Source: Phymatolithon calcareum
Taxonomy: Eukaryota > Rhodophyta > Florideophyceae > Hapalidiales
Direction of reading: 5' to 3'
Assembly: GCA_977006965.1 (NCBI GenBank)
Contig: OZ345354.1
Location: 558,001 to 622,000, forward strand
DNA: 64,000 bases
Shown here: positions 11,974 through 22,665 of the stretch, piece after piece
Layout: each line of letters begins with the position of its first letter
How positions within the stretch are numbered: position 1 is the first letter of the stretch
Position numbers and translations under genes: made by a program
Notes under the pieces: model-generated
Told to the model about the DNA's origin: nothing
The model's input: the letters and a program-made list of their open reading frames with translations, nothing else
Databases searched by the model: none

Positions 11974-12409
11974 CGATTCGAAGGCTCAGAATGAGATTTT
12001 ATCGGGGTTCGCGAGTGTCGTTAGCTGTCCGGCCAGGAACAAGCCCGGGGTTTTCGTCCATCCCGGTCCCCGTGCACGGCAGAAAAATTGTTCAGGATCA
12101 AGTGTGAGGGTTTCCCCGAGTTCAGGAAGAGAGAAAATGTGGCAGAAATGTCTGCACGTTTGCCGCCGTCACCAAAGCTGGACGGGGGACAATGTGAAAA
12201 AGGTTTCACGTGCTATTTTCCCGTTTTTTGGCCTGGTTTAAGGGGTTCTCCCGCCGCGCGTGGTCGATTTTTTACTTCCCGTAAACGGGCTTGAAATTGA
12301 GGATTCGGTACGATCCGCGGTCGCGCAAGGGCCATCGTTCCGACCCCGGGAGCTAAGTATGGACCTCATAATTCCTCATATAATATGAGGCTCACCGCGC
12401 TCGCCCTTT
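11974..12409 (+). other. 3' untranslated region of the retrotransposon
   Basis: Non-coding sequence between the chromodomain stop and the polypurine tract. A short palindrome around CCTCATATAATATGAGG (about 12,374-12,390) lies just upstream of the tract. Confidence 0.6.
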
Positions 12410-12424
12410 GAGGAGGGGGCCGTG
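12410..12424 (+). other. Polypurine tract
   Basis: GAGGAGGGGG ends a few bases before the 3' LTR, the normal location of the plus-strand primer. Confidence 0.75.
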
Positions 12425-12833
12425 TGGTGCAATGCTCCGTGATCTAGTTGCCCTCTATTTTTCCACCTTCTGTAAGCAGTCTACTGTGTGTCACTGTTCT
12501 TATAGTCGTAATGGCCGTCGGTGGAGGGGAGGAACCAAGGAGGTTTTCGGGCTCTGCCATTCCGGTTCCGACGTTGCCTGTTCCCGAGTCCGGGTCAGTT
12601 CGTCGCCATTACCGTTACCCAACCCAAACCGACCGATAAAACATGTACCTTTCGCTTGTTTCTCTTCTTTCTCTCTCTCTTTCTCTCTCTGTATCTCCTC
12701 TCTCAGCCGTACGCGCGTGTGGTCCTACAAGCCGCAACTACAACGCGCGTCCGACTTCGCTCTGTCGTGCTACCGCGGAAAGGGGGCCCGAACACCCCGA
12801 TCGACAAGCCCTCCCATAGGGCTTTGCACGACA
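12425..12833 (+). repeat. 3' LTR
   Basis: 409-bp partner of 4,514-4,922, beginning TGGTGCAATG and ending GCACGACA. The two differ at about 12 sites, so the insertion is not very recent. Confidence 0.95.
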
Positions 12834-13157
12834 CCCTTCTCTAAAGTAATCTGACCCCCAGCTTTGCAATGAGCAGCCTCGGGCATTCGAAGATGCAGTG
12901 CACCACATTTCGGCGAATCTCGCCACTGCTTCGAGACATTACATCATTTATCGCCTTGCCTTTTCTCGTCATCAACAGCTCAACGACTTCTTTGGGCATT
13001 GATTTTCTTCCTGTGCGTCTAGAAGCCATCACGAATAGCGTCGGTATTGACTCGGTCCGGTCAGACAGACCGTGCAAGATGAAACTGCGCTTCACAGAGC
13101 AAGCTACCTTAGGACAGACTGGCGTGTTGATTGCCTGCAATTCTATCGTGGACCTCA

Positions 13158-13220
13158 ACTAACGCGGCGCTCAATCCACATGTGCATTGAATGCACATGT
13201 GGATTGGGCGCTGCGTTAGT
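13158..13220. repeat. 63-bp near-perfect foldback
   Basis: Arms of about 30 nt pair across a very short loop: the left arm begins ACTAACGCGGCGCTCAATCC and the right arm ends GGATTGGGCGCTGCGTTAGT. It lies between the LTR element and a MITE. It is possibly a foldback element or a cruciform or small-RNA hairpin; nothing decides between these. Confidence 0.75.
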
Positions 13221-13349
13221 ACTGTGGTGATCCTAAACACTTGAATTAAAGCTTTACGTTTGTGACAATTAAAGATACGATATTATACGTACCGAGACCG
13301 GAGAGACAGTGCGTGTGTCTGACGGACACTGTCCGCTCAACACAGTCAG

Positions 13350-13472
13350 ACATTTTGCAATAGAGCTACGTATTGCAATAAAGAGGAATCCTGCAATACG
13401 AATTGCAATAAGGCGAGTTCCTTGCAATTTCGTTCCAATAACAGTATATTGCAATATATTGCAATTGCAGTA
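13350..13472. repeat. Cluster of TTGCAAT motifs
   Basis: At least six occurrences of TTGCAAT or TGCAATA (the core ATTGCAAT is itself palindromic) occur within about 120 bp immediately upstream of the first MITE. Spacing is irregular. It may be a degenerated simple repeat or a protein-binding cluster. Confidence 0.6.
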
Positions 13473-13482
13473 TACTGGATAG

Positions 13483-13809
13483 CAAAGCATTGGAATTATT
13501 TATTTATTTTTATTCTTTTCTCGAAAAGTGTCGAGAATAAATAATTTATTGTTGAACGCAGAAGCAATAAATTATTGTATTCAAGTTCAGTGAGGTATAA
13601 ATAACCGGTTATTCCCCGAATTATTGGATCCTTCTTGCTACTTTCTGTCGCGATAGAATAACCGGATCGAAAAAATGAGGAGTCCGATACAATAATTGTC
13701 GCAACCACGACGATCTCAATAAATATAATAAATATGCGAGACTCAGGAATAAATTATTGGAACAATAATTTAAATAATTACAATAGCAATTATTTTTTCC
13801 AATGCTTTG
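13483..13809 (+). mobile_element. hAT-type MITE, copy 1 (327 bp)
   Basis: The element starts CAAAGCATTGGAA and ends TTCCAATGCTTTG, giving terminal inverted repeats that fit the hAT end consensus YARNG. The 8-bp sequence CTGGATAG occurs immediately before (13,475-13,482) and after (13,810-13,817) it, and 8 bp is the hAT target-duplication length. It is AT-rich and has no transposase, so it is non-autonomous. A second copy lies in reverse orientation at 15,080-15,406. Confidence 0.93.
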
Positions 13810-14337
13810 CTGGATAGGACCCCTGGCTCTACCAATCTGCATCCTACCGCTTTCATCGGGACTGAATGCGTCATATCCTGGGAAAACAAACCCCTCTGCA
13901 TGCCTGACTCGTTTTCGCACCAACGCGTCTCATTTCGGACCTTGTAAAAAGAACGTCTGCTCTCTCTGTATGACGGAGATGCCGGCAAGTGCGAACGTAA
14001 CAAGTTTTTCGTTCTGTTTTTAATGTGTCTAACTAACCAGTACATACGCTTCTGCAATATATCATTCTAAATCCGCGAATGAAAGCCGGGAAGAACCAGA
14101 CTCTCTTTCGGCGTAATGACCGTCGAACACATTTCCAGATCTTTGTGGTATATCTTTCAATTTTAAGGTTGCTGTGAAGCCATTAGACGATACCCTTTGC
14201 GTATTCGCCGGCAACCAGTGCACCTTCGATGGGATTGTCGACTCTATAGCGGAACATTCTAACTCTACGGATGGATACAGATTCGGAGTTACGAAGATGT
14301 TGTTAATACTTCTGCATCGAATATGGTTGACATCGAT

Positions 14338-14755
14338 TGTACTGTACTGTAATCTGCAACTCCTCCAAGTGAGGTTAGCAGCGCTTCGAGGGTCTACGTT
14401 TTCTCCATTCTATCCTATCATTTGCAATATGTAGAGCTGTTTGTACGTTTAGATTGGGCATGTCGCTGAAAAGTGATTCCGGGGTTGGTTTGACGCACTG
14501 GAGTAGCATTTGGCGGACCGTGCGGTGCTCGTCCATGCGGAGTATGTGTCCAAGCCAATTCCATCGCTGATCTCTGGCGCGCCGACTGACGTCGAGTGAG
14601 GGCTCTCGAGCCTCGTCTTCGACTCTTTGACCAGTTATCTTAGATAACATTCTAGACGCAGTTGAATTCAGTTTTCTTTTGACTTGCTTGGTCATCTTCC
14701 AGGACTCGCATCCGTCCAGAAGAGTGGATACCACGCAGTAGCCGAAGAGGCGGGA
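14338..14755 (-). mobile_element. 5'-truncated LINE fragment (reverse transcriptase C-terminal end)
   Basis: The minus strand encodes the C-terminal part of a non-LTR retrotransposon polyprotein. Recognisable pieces are VSTLLDGCESWKMTKQVKRK and RWNWLGHILRMDEHRTVRQ, both typical of the region after the LINE RT domain. A 12-bp target duplication (GTTGACATCGAT) flanks it. Its 3' end, on the left, shares sequence with three other fragments in the window. Its tail is a short ACAGT repeat, unlike the GAAT-type tails of the others. Confidence 0.85.
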
Positions 14756-15079
14756 GTTGACATCGATACCAACCGTCCCGATCATAGAAGGAAGAATGCT
14801 CCTACTTGGGCCTCGAACCAAAACCGCCGGGCAGAAAGAATGCCTTTAGACATATGATGTCCCCTTTTGAACGCGTTATGTCTTGCTTGTGTTAGTACTT
14901 CTATGGCTATTGATTGATTGCGGCTTCAAAGGCCATTACATTTCCGAGAAGTTGGTAGAAACGTGGTAGGAGACCATCACGCTCAGTTGCCGATAGTTCC
15001 GGAAATATTCGCTGAAGATCTGGGCGTGTTGGGAGAGGAGACACAACGCGGGAGCATATTTTCAGTAAGCATTCTGAAA

Positions 15080-15406
15080 CAAAGCATTGGAAAAAATAAT
15101 TGCTATTGTAATTATTTAAATTATTGTTCCAATAATTTATTCCTGAGTCTCGCATATTTATTGTATTTATTGAGATCGTCGTGGTTGCGACAATTATTGT
15201 ATCGGACTCCTCATTTTTTCGATCCGGTTATTCTATCGCGACAGAAAGTAGCAAGAAGGATCCAATAATTCTGGGAATAACCAGTTATTTATACCTCGCT
15301 GAACTTGAATACAATAATTTATTGCTTCTGCGTTCAACAATAAATTATTTATTCTCGACACTTTTCGAGAAAAGAATAAAAATAAATAAATAATTCCAAT
15401 GCTTTG
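15080..15406 (-). mobile_element. hAT-type MITE, copy 2 (327 bp)
   Basis: This copy is the same length as copy 1 and its reverse complement apart from roughly four or five substitutions. It has the same CAAAGCATTGG ends and its own 8-bp target duplication TTCTGAAA (15,072-15,079 and 15,407-15,414). It is inserted inside the iGluR-like pseudogene. Confidence 0.93.
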
Positions 15407-15560
15407 TTCTGAAACTGTCGATGAAGGTCTTCCTGGGAATCATTGTTCTTTTCTATGAAATTGCAGTCGTGTATTACATCTTCAAGGAGCAGGCGCGGAC
15501 CGATTCTGAGCCGGCTCACAGAATCTGAAGTGCCAAAATATATTGTCATTCGCGGCGGTG

Positions 15561-17880
15561 CTCAAGACGATGGGGTGTTTTGCCTCCGGCCAAATCTGCA
15601 GGTTCACCACGGTCTTTCATGAGAACCTGTCGCCGGCCCTGTTGTTGCACCTGATTTGGATACACCCGGATCAGTGCATTACGCGTATGCATGTAGCGCG
15701 ATAATTTTGTGCTTTGCATGTGTAATGATACCGGATACGGATTATCGATCTCGTGTTAATCCAGATAGGGATTTCTGTGCGCCTTTCTGTGCACCCTCAA
15801 CTTGTGTTACCCGATTTGGATTGACATGCAAGCAAATAGATACCCTTGTGTGTCCCACAAAATAGTATATAAGATAGTTTTTTGCTGCAGCAAAAATAAA
15901 ATAGGCAGAGTTGATTCACTCCAGAAGCTGAATGTTCTCTCGCTGCTATCCACAGCAATACCTGTCTCTTATTCTACGGTTTGCAATGCTGAGTCCCAAC
16001 GTCAACGACTTGCTGACTGAACGAGCTTTTTTGTTTATTTCTAGGGCCGGAGTCGTATCCGGGCATCAAAGAGAGCTAGTTGATGGGCCGTCTGGCACAA
16101 GCTGTAGACCGATGGAGAATGCGAGTTTCTAGAGCACAATTAATGATGCTGCACACACTGAATCCTTCTGCAGGACCAGGAGAGAGTGATTGAATGAACA
16201 GGTTGAAATCATGTCGAGCAGTTCCATGTCTGCGGAGAATGTCAACGGGAAAACGGATTGGAATTTGTGTTGGAGACTGATGGTGAAGAAAGGTAGATGC
16301 TTTGAGCAAGAAGAAGAGCATCTGAAATTGAGGCTCACAGTGCGCTTGGAAGAACACATGCCCGTAACCAGTGGATGGTGTTTTGATTATAGGGTTGATA
16401 TTTAGTTGATGGTCGTCATGCTGAAGATGATGCTTAGTTCCATTATTGGCTCCCTCTGCTGGAGAAGGTTATCTTGCTTGAATAGTATAACTACAGAGAG
16501 CGGGCCCGTAGTGGTGCACTGTCGGAGAAATAACTAGACTAGTGTCGGTCCACGCCAGTGTCGGTGAACATAGAGTGAACGGTGAGTTTTCGGACCAACA
16601 CAGAGTGAACGGTATGTGAACGTTAGTTTGTTACAATGCCTTACGTACCGAAACAGTGATGTAGTAGTTGTGGCTGCGTTAAAGAGACGATGGAGATTGT
16701 AAAATTCGTCTCTGATCTGGCAGCAAAGTATGAAAGCTGCCTTGTAAACCATTTGCACAGAATCAGAGCCCATATCTGCCTTGGTCTCGACGGAGCAAGA
16801 ACGGGAAAGCGTTGTCCAATGTGCTGAATTCCATGTAAGAGGCACATGCGACCACTTGGCATATGCTTACGAAGAGATTTATGCCATTCACGGAAACTGG
16901 GATGCCAAACTTTCCAGTAAGGATCGTGCTTCCGTCAAAACAAACGTGAAGATCGGGAAAACGAGCAATTTGGAGCTGAGTGTTGAGCGAATAGCGCTGC
17001 AATCGAGATGTGCGATTGGTAACTCTAAGAGTCGGGACTGATAACGCAGGCATATTTCCGAGTTAGATCTCGACGTCCGCGATGGTGATCGTGCTACAAT
17101 CCATGCGGGTCGCCGGTGCATCGCCTTTTGTAGTCAGCAATTTGCTAAGTGCCCTCACCGAGTGGGTGTACTTCCTCTGTTCCTATGAAACACCGGTAGT
17201 GCGGTGCTCCGCAGAAAAAGAAAGGCGATGTCTTCTGTATAGCATGTAGTTCTATTCAATGTTGGGATAAATGCTCCAATATTTCCATTCCTATCGCTCG
17301 CGATAGGATTCCTTTCATCTCTCATTTGTATTGTAATTCTTGAAGAGCGATACGACAAACCTTATGTTCCGCAATATCGATGTGACAGAATAATCATATT
17401 TTCTCGATAGGATTCCACTAGAGAAAACCCCCTCTAACTGCAACTCTTCGGAACAGGTAGTAGAGATGCAGTTGAAGGGGTATTTGAGTCCGGGGGCCTA
17501 TCATAACATGAATGTTCAGCCATATTACAGACAACTTACAGCAATTTGACACATTTACTACATCATTCAGAGGTTCTTTCTTTCAGAGATTCGAATCATC
17601 ATGATTACGGCGCAACATTGTTGCCAACCCTTGCACAAGACGCGAATGAAAACGAAGACGTGAGCTTTCCCGGCTGGTGTGCCTTCTATGCTTTGTTACA
17701 ATTTGTTGCAAGTAATTCAGCAAAACTTCCAAAACCTACTTTCTTTTTTCTTTACTGCAGGATATCTGAGTAAAAATACTTTCTGAGGAATAAGGAGTCT
17801 GCTATTTGAGTCGAAGAGCACAAAACCGTTTCGGGCCCGGTTGTGTGGAACAAATTTGCGCGTTTGCGTTCAGAGCACCG
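15561..17880. other. Intergenic DNA, no convincing gene
   Basis: Short frames only. A minus-strand frame at 16,763-17,053 is faintly reminiscent of a retroelement protease region, but I could not find a catalytic motif. An imperfect foldback (CCCCCTC..AACTGCA / TGCAGTTGAAGGGG) sits at about 17,428-17,478. Confidence 0.45.
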
Positions 17881-19641
17881 ATGGGTGTACTTGTTATTCT
17901 ATTCGCGCTCGTTCTAGCCATCTCCTCTGCATACTTGACTCGTTTTCGCACCAACGTGTCTCATTTCAGACCTTGTAAAAAGAACGTCTGTTTTCTCTTT
18001 ATGTCGGAGGTGCCGGTAAGTGCGAACGCAACAAGTTTTTCGTTCTGTTTATAATGTGTCTCGCTAATCAGTACATGCGCTTTTGCAGAATATCATTCTA
18101 GATCCTCGAATGGTTGCCGAAGACAATCAGACCCGCTTCCGCTGCAAAGATCGCCGAACTTTCTTTCATGATCCTGGTTGTATTTCTTTCGATATTAAGG
18201 ACGCCGTGAAGTCATTAGACGATGCGCTCTGTGTGTTCGGTGGCAACCAGTGCACCTTCAATGGGATTGTCGACTTTATAGCGGAACATTCTAACCCCAC
18301 GGATGGATACAGATTCGGAGTCACGGGGATGTTGTTTATACTCCCGCAACGACTATCGTTGACATCGATACCAACCGTCCCGATTGCCGACGGAATAATG
18401 CTCCTACTTGGACCTCGAACCAAACCGCTGCGCAGAAAGAATGCCTTGGGACGTATGTTGTCGCCTTTTGAACTGGAAACCTGGCTCCCTATTGGTGGTG
18501 TCTTGATTGAGTTACTAGTTCTATGGTTATTGACTTCTTGCAGACCTCAAATGCCATTACATTTCCGAGAAGTTGCCAGAAACATGGTAGGAGACCATCA
18601 CGTTCGGTTGCCGATAGTTCCCGAGGAATTCGCTAAAGATTTGGGCGTGTTGGGAGAGGACATACAGCTCGCGAACAGATTTGCATTCAATGCTCTCAAA
18701 CTATTGACAAATGCCTTCTTCTTAACTACCGTGCTCTTCTATGAAATTGCAGTCGTTTATTACGTCTTCGCGGGGCGGGCGCGGACCGAAACTATCGACG
18801 TACAAGGGCTAACGAAATCTGAATTGGCAAAATATATTGTCATTCGCGGTGGTGCTCAAGAGTTTGTGTTCTGCAAAAGTGGTATGTTTTTCTCATCTCC
18901 TTTGAAGTATATACTCTCAGTACACAGTGTATCGCTGACCTTGAGGTTATACGGCTCGGTCCATACAGTGGACCCCGATAGCAAGTGGGCTCCCACCTTT
19001 TTCCCTTGGAAGCGCTGCAAAGACTTAGAGGACTGGTGAGTCATCCTTTCACTTCATTTTGTTAGTTTCTTGGCGAGCACGTCGTAACTAACCGCCAAGT
19101 GTATTCTAAATCTGTGTAGCTACAGCAAAGTCTTAAACAGCAGTCATCGTGCTGAGTTGGTGGTAACCTACGATGTAAGTAAGCGGGAACTCTCCACGAT
19201 TCATTTCCTTTACGTCGCACTGACATATTTCGTGAGTCCAAACTCTCGCTTCTTCAGTTTGCAGTCCGATACCATCTGAAACGACTCAAAGCGTGTGACG
19301 GACTGGTTGTGTACAAAACAAAAAGACCTCTTTCAACGTACAATGGAGTGTGGTATATGAACAGTAACGTACCAGGAGAGCTGCGAAACCGAGTGGATCG
19401 GTCACTAGTTACATTGCGACTGGAAGACAAAATGCGAGGGATAAAGGCGAGAGTGGTAGATGATTCAACCACTGTACATTGCGGCGAGTCAAGTCAGAAG
19501 ATACCCGTAGACTTTTTGGGACCGTTGTTCTCTGTTGTGTTAGGGCCTCTTGTAGTCATCGTGCTTGTAGGAAATCTTTGGGAGTGGATAAGTCGCTGTA
19601 GAATTCGAACTCGCATGCGACAATTCGAGCGTGAAGAATAG
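17881..19641 (+). CDS. Ionotropic glutamate receptor-like membrane protein, four exons
   Basis: My model joins 17,881-18,015, 18,089-19,035, 19,120-19,174 and 19,258-19,641 with GT-AG introns and consistent phase, giving 506 residues. An N-terminal signal peptide (MGVLVILFALVLAISSAYL) leads into a soluble lobe. Then come a first membrane span (LPIGGVLIELLVLWLL, preceded by MLSPFELETW), a second (FFLTTVLFYEIAVVYYVF), a second lobe, and a C-terminal span (LFSVVLGPLVVIVLVGNLW). This order (S1, M1, M3, S2, M4) and local patterns (SPFELETW; a GG..EFVF stretch after M3) match iGluR/solute-binding receptors. I see no clear pore loop and no SYTANLAAF motif, so channel activity is doubtful. It would act in the plasma membrane. 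Two broken paralogues lie nearby. Confidence 0.65.
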
Positions 19642-20839
19642 TGTGATGAACTTTGTAGTTACAGACTACATTTCATCCATGGTGCCAGCGATGGATGTTG
19701 AGTAACCTTCTTTTTCTAGCCGGGCTGATAACGATGAGTTTACAGGCCAAGATTTGAGAAATGATCTCGGTCTTCCATATTTCAAGGAATGGAAATTACC
19801 TGTGCTGCCCGTCCCTCTTTCTGACTTTGTGAAACGCGAATACAGGATGGGCTCCCTACTTGGAACTAGTTTTAATAGTTCGCTTGTCACTTTTACTTCA
19901 AATATCCTGTTCACCCACTCGGTAGCCATTACAGCCGAAAAACGTGCATCCGGTGCGGAATTCTCGCTTTGAAGGCTATTTCCAGAGAAAAGTATCGTTA
20001 CTCACTCATCAACGGCGCTATGCGGCTCGTCGAGCAGCCCCCAAGTCCCTCGCGTCGAGGAACTGGTCCAAACATGCCTTAAGATTTGAGCACAAAGTCA
20101 GCGTTCAACTGTCGCAGCGTGAGGAGGTAAGCATTGTATACAATTACGCTTCTACGTTAGGCAAAAGCACCTACGCTTGCTCTCCTCCTTCCACGATATT
20201 GCGCTGTGTGCAAGATTTTCCACGAACACGTTGACTATCACAACTTCTGGGCAAGTCCAAGCATTACTGGTAGTTACATATTTAGCTTTGACAGTGTTTG
20301 GAAACACTATAAGGCGGTTCCAGCCTCACCTTCTGGGGGAAGAAGAGGAACTAGAGCAAGAGCGACTAGAGCCAGAGCAACCATAATAACAACTCTCGTC
20401 AGATGGCCCAGAAGCAGCCATAGCTTCTGGGCTATCAAGGTGGGTATCGTTTGGTCAAGCTTGTATCAAGTTGCGAGACTCATCTACAGCATACAGCAAA
20501 AAGATGATGCCACATGGCTTACCAATCAACTTGTGCCCACGGTAAGTCTCGAATTGATCTTGCACCAGTGGATCTTGTGGCGGTGAAGAGGGAAGTTAAA
20601 CAGAAGCGGAAAACATAGTTGGAGCGTTAACTTAAAGTTGGCTCACAACTGAAAGCCGATATACGTTTGTGAGGAGGTATGACAGCCAGGGTACAGCTCT
20701 TCGTTGCAAAGCCAACAAGGCCGGACAAAGGAATCTTCGCTCGGAGGGTCGAAGATCTTGCGCGGCAAGCGATTGTATGAGGTCGAGAATCTGTGCATCG
20801 ATGTCAGCGGATCTTCGACAAAATGAAGAATACAGAGAT
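19642..20839. other. Intergenic DNA with one possible orphan exon
   Basis: The frame at 20,177-20,386 encodes a hydrophobic span (ALLVVTYLALTVFG) followed by a Glu-rich tail. A plausible donor (GAGGTAAGCA near 20,125) and acceptor (ACGTTAG near 20,160) lie just upstream. It could be a small spliced membrane-protein gene or another decayed fragment. No family recognised. Confidence 0.25.
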
Positions 20840-21038
20840 TTATAGACACCCTTCGCCTGGTCCGCGAGGTACTGCTACAATGCGTCAGACCAACACGAAA
20901 ATCAATCTTTGTTGACGTACGAGCCTAAACGTACAAGCCATAGTATAGATAGCTAATAGTAGAATAGAGTGGAAGAAGCTGCGACCTCGAAACGCTCCTA
21001 GTCCCACTAGGGGAAAAGCAAATTGAATGAACGAATGG
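20840..21038 (+). mobile_element. LINE 3' end, decayed copy with GAAT-type tail
   Basis: The plus strand, read across stops, matches the LINE C-terminus of 14,338-14,755 (LLQCVRPTRKS, then LNVQA, then RIEWKKLRPRNA). It then runs through CCCACTAGGGGAAAAG into a GAAT-rich tail (AATTGAATGAACGAATGG). Confidence 0.75.
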
Positions 21039-21416
21039 CCTTGCTTAAGGCCACATTTCGGGGCTATGGGAGAGGTTCTTCCCTCATTTCTTGCCTGTAA
21101 TCCTCACCGGGGAACAGGTACGGGCAAGTACAGGAAATCAGTGGAAATGAGCGAAAAAGTATCTAAGCTGAAAAATCTCTGTAGCGAAAGCAACCTCTTC
21201 CTCGTCTAAAGCATGAATATTCAAGCCACCGGATTACTCAGCGTCTTGGATCATTCCACGTGGAATAGTAACAGCTCTTCAGTAGGTTTAACAACTTTCT
21301 TTCACCGCGCGGGAAGCGATCAGCAAGGACTACTCTCTCGCTCTGTGAACACTCTATATTCTAGAGTATTCATCTATAATGTGTACAATAAATGTATAAC
21401 AATACTGTAGCAGTTC

Positions 21417-21454
21417 GCAACCAAGGTAGCAAGTTACGGTTTAACCTTGGTTGC
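21417..21454. repeat. Small foldback
   Basis: GCAACCAAGGT and ACCTTGGTTGC form perfect 11-nt arms around a 16-nt spacer. Confidence 0.6.
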
Positions 21455-22572
21455 AGGAGCGAACATAGAGCCAAGCCGGGGTCTAAAGCAACATCAGGTA
21501 TTGCATTTCAGAATCAGCAGATGCTGTTCATTCTAAAATGCCGACCACGGCGCTAGTCAAGTCTTCCGTCGCCTGACTGATTGCAGACTGCGCCGGGGCT
21601 AACGAAAGTAATTGTCTGAGAGATCCAGCGAAGAACGCAATAGAGTTTAGTACCGTTGCTTGGTATCCAACAACAGCAGTAATTTCTCGCAATACAGCTG
21701 GTGCGTGTCACGTCGATTTCGCCTAGCGTTGCTCCTGATCACTCGTTGCACTAAAAGTGGTCATATTTTTCAACTGTGCGGTTTGAGAGCCGGTCGCGTT
21801 TAAAAGTACAACTTCATAAAAATGCGGTTGCTCTCTTGCAATGCACGCAGCAGCCCCTGATAAGATACCGTCTGGTTTGCCATCCAATGATCTTGCTAAT
21901 AGTGGCTTTCCAAGACTTTCGGTTAGGTCTGCCGTTAACATCTCGAAAAATCGTGGGCTCCGGCGACAAAGCGCCACGTTCATGCCTCACAGAACCCCAC
22001 GACCGTCGGTGCATTCCAGGCCATTATTCGATCTAGGAATATCTTGGTTTGCAAGCCCGCAACACAATGTAAAACCGGATTCCCCGACGGGTGCGCCGCG
22101 TGATGTGGCGTGCTTAGTTAAGTTCCATTGACGTTTTCTAAGCACGACTAGATCCCTTTTCCCGCTGTATGATACAGTATATCTGGGAGAGTCCGGCCGC
22201 GCAGAGGAGAAGAATGTCAATCTCGCCTTGATGCATATGGCGTAATTGTGCTAGTCCTGGACGTGTCGATCTTCTAGCACTCCCGGAAAATATGTAGCAC
22301 GTGCACTACACCCTTTGTCGGCGCATACACATCAACGATCACAGTCGGCTGCACGCGCAGCCGTGTGAACGTATACATTCGGATGCTCACACACGCTCAA
22401 CGTGCACTTTCGACTATGCACACAATCTGCGCGAGCGATGATTGACTTCTGTTCTGCACACAGATAGCGCGTAACACTTTCCCGTTACGCACACTAAGAG
22501 CAAAGCACCAATAGAACTGATCGTTGCCCACGGCACGCGACCTAGCCATTGCGCAGTGACGCAGATTATTTC

Positions 22573-22665
22573 CGAAAAGAAGAAGAAGAACGTAGACTTT
22601 TATTTAAAAGTTACCAACGCATCTGCTGACGCTTGGGGCAGCTTTTCGAATGCCAAGAAAATTTG
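22573..22665 (-). repeat. SINE-like dispersed repeat, copy A
   Basis: The core AAAAGTTACCAACGCATC through GCTGACGCTTGGGGC is shared, in reverse orientation, with copies at 39,161-39,405 and 40,033-40,134. An AAG-rich stretch at the left end corresponds to the CTT tail of the other copies. Confidence 0.75.

Larger units (their letters stand above)
4514..12833 (+). mobile_element. Ty3/gypsy chromodomain LTR retrotransposon, coding-dead copy
   Basis: The element has two 409-bp LTRs (TG...CA), a primer-binding-site candidate, gag with a CCHC knuckle, then protease, reverse transcriptase, RNase H and integrase in that order, a C-terminal chromodomain and a polypurine tract. The order PR-RT-RH-IN defines Ty3/gypsy, and the chromodomain places it among chromovirus-like elements. 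Gag has two in-frame stops and a frameshift. Pol has frameshifts in protease and RNase H plus stops at 9,940 and 11,269. This copy therefore cannot make its own proteins. The flanks ACCCTTTC (left) and CCCTTCTC (right) are similar, but no exact 5-bp target duplication abuts the LTRs. Confidence 0.95.
13818..15560 (+). pseudogene. iGluR-like membrane receptor pseudogene, split by a LINE and a MITE
   Basis: Nucleotide homology to the intact gene at 17,881-19,641 is visible in three blocks: about 13,900-14,337, 14,756-15,079 and 15,407-15,560. The blocks match its first exon, the ligand-binding-like region and the second membrane segment. A truncated LINE separates the first two, duplicating GTTGACATCGAT (14,326-14,337 and 14,756-14,767). 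The second hAT MITE separates the last two, duplicating TTCTGAAA. At the homologous intron the donor GTAAGT is GCAAGT and the acceptor GCAG is GCAA. Stops and indels occur in all blocks. The parent function is described at the intact copy. Confidence 0.85.

Noticed and set aside
12841-13158. Minus-strand 105-codon frame ending in NVVHCIFECPRLLIAK, reminiscent of a LINE C-terminal Cys/His region
   Set aside because: Only a few residues fit, no RT or endonuclease motif lies beside it, and the opposite strand is equally open.
16763-17121. Minus-strand frame resembling the flank of a retroelement protease
   Set aside because: No DTG/DSG catalytic motif or further pol domain could be found; similarity is too weak.
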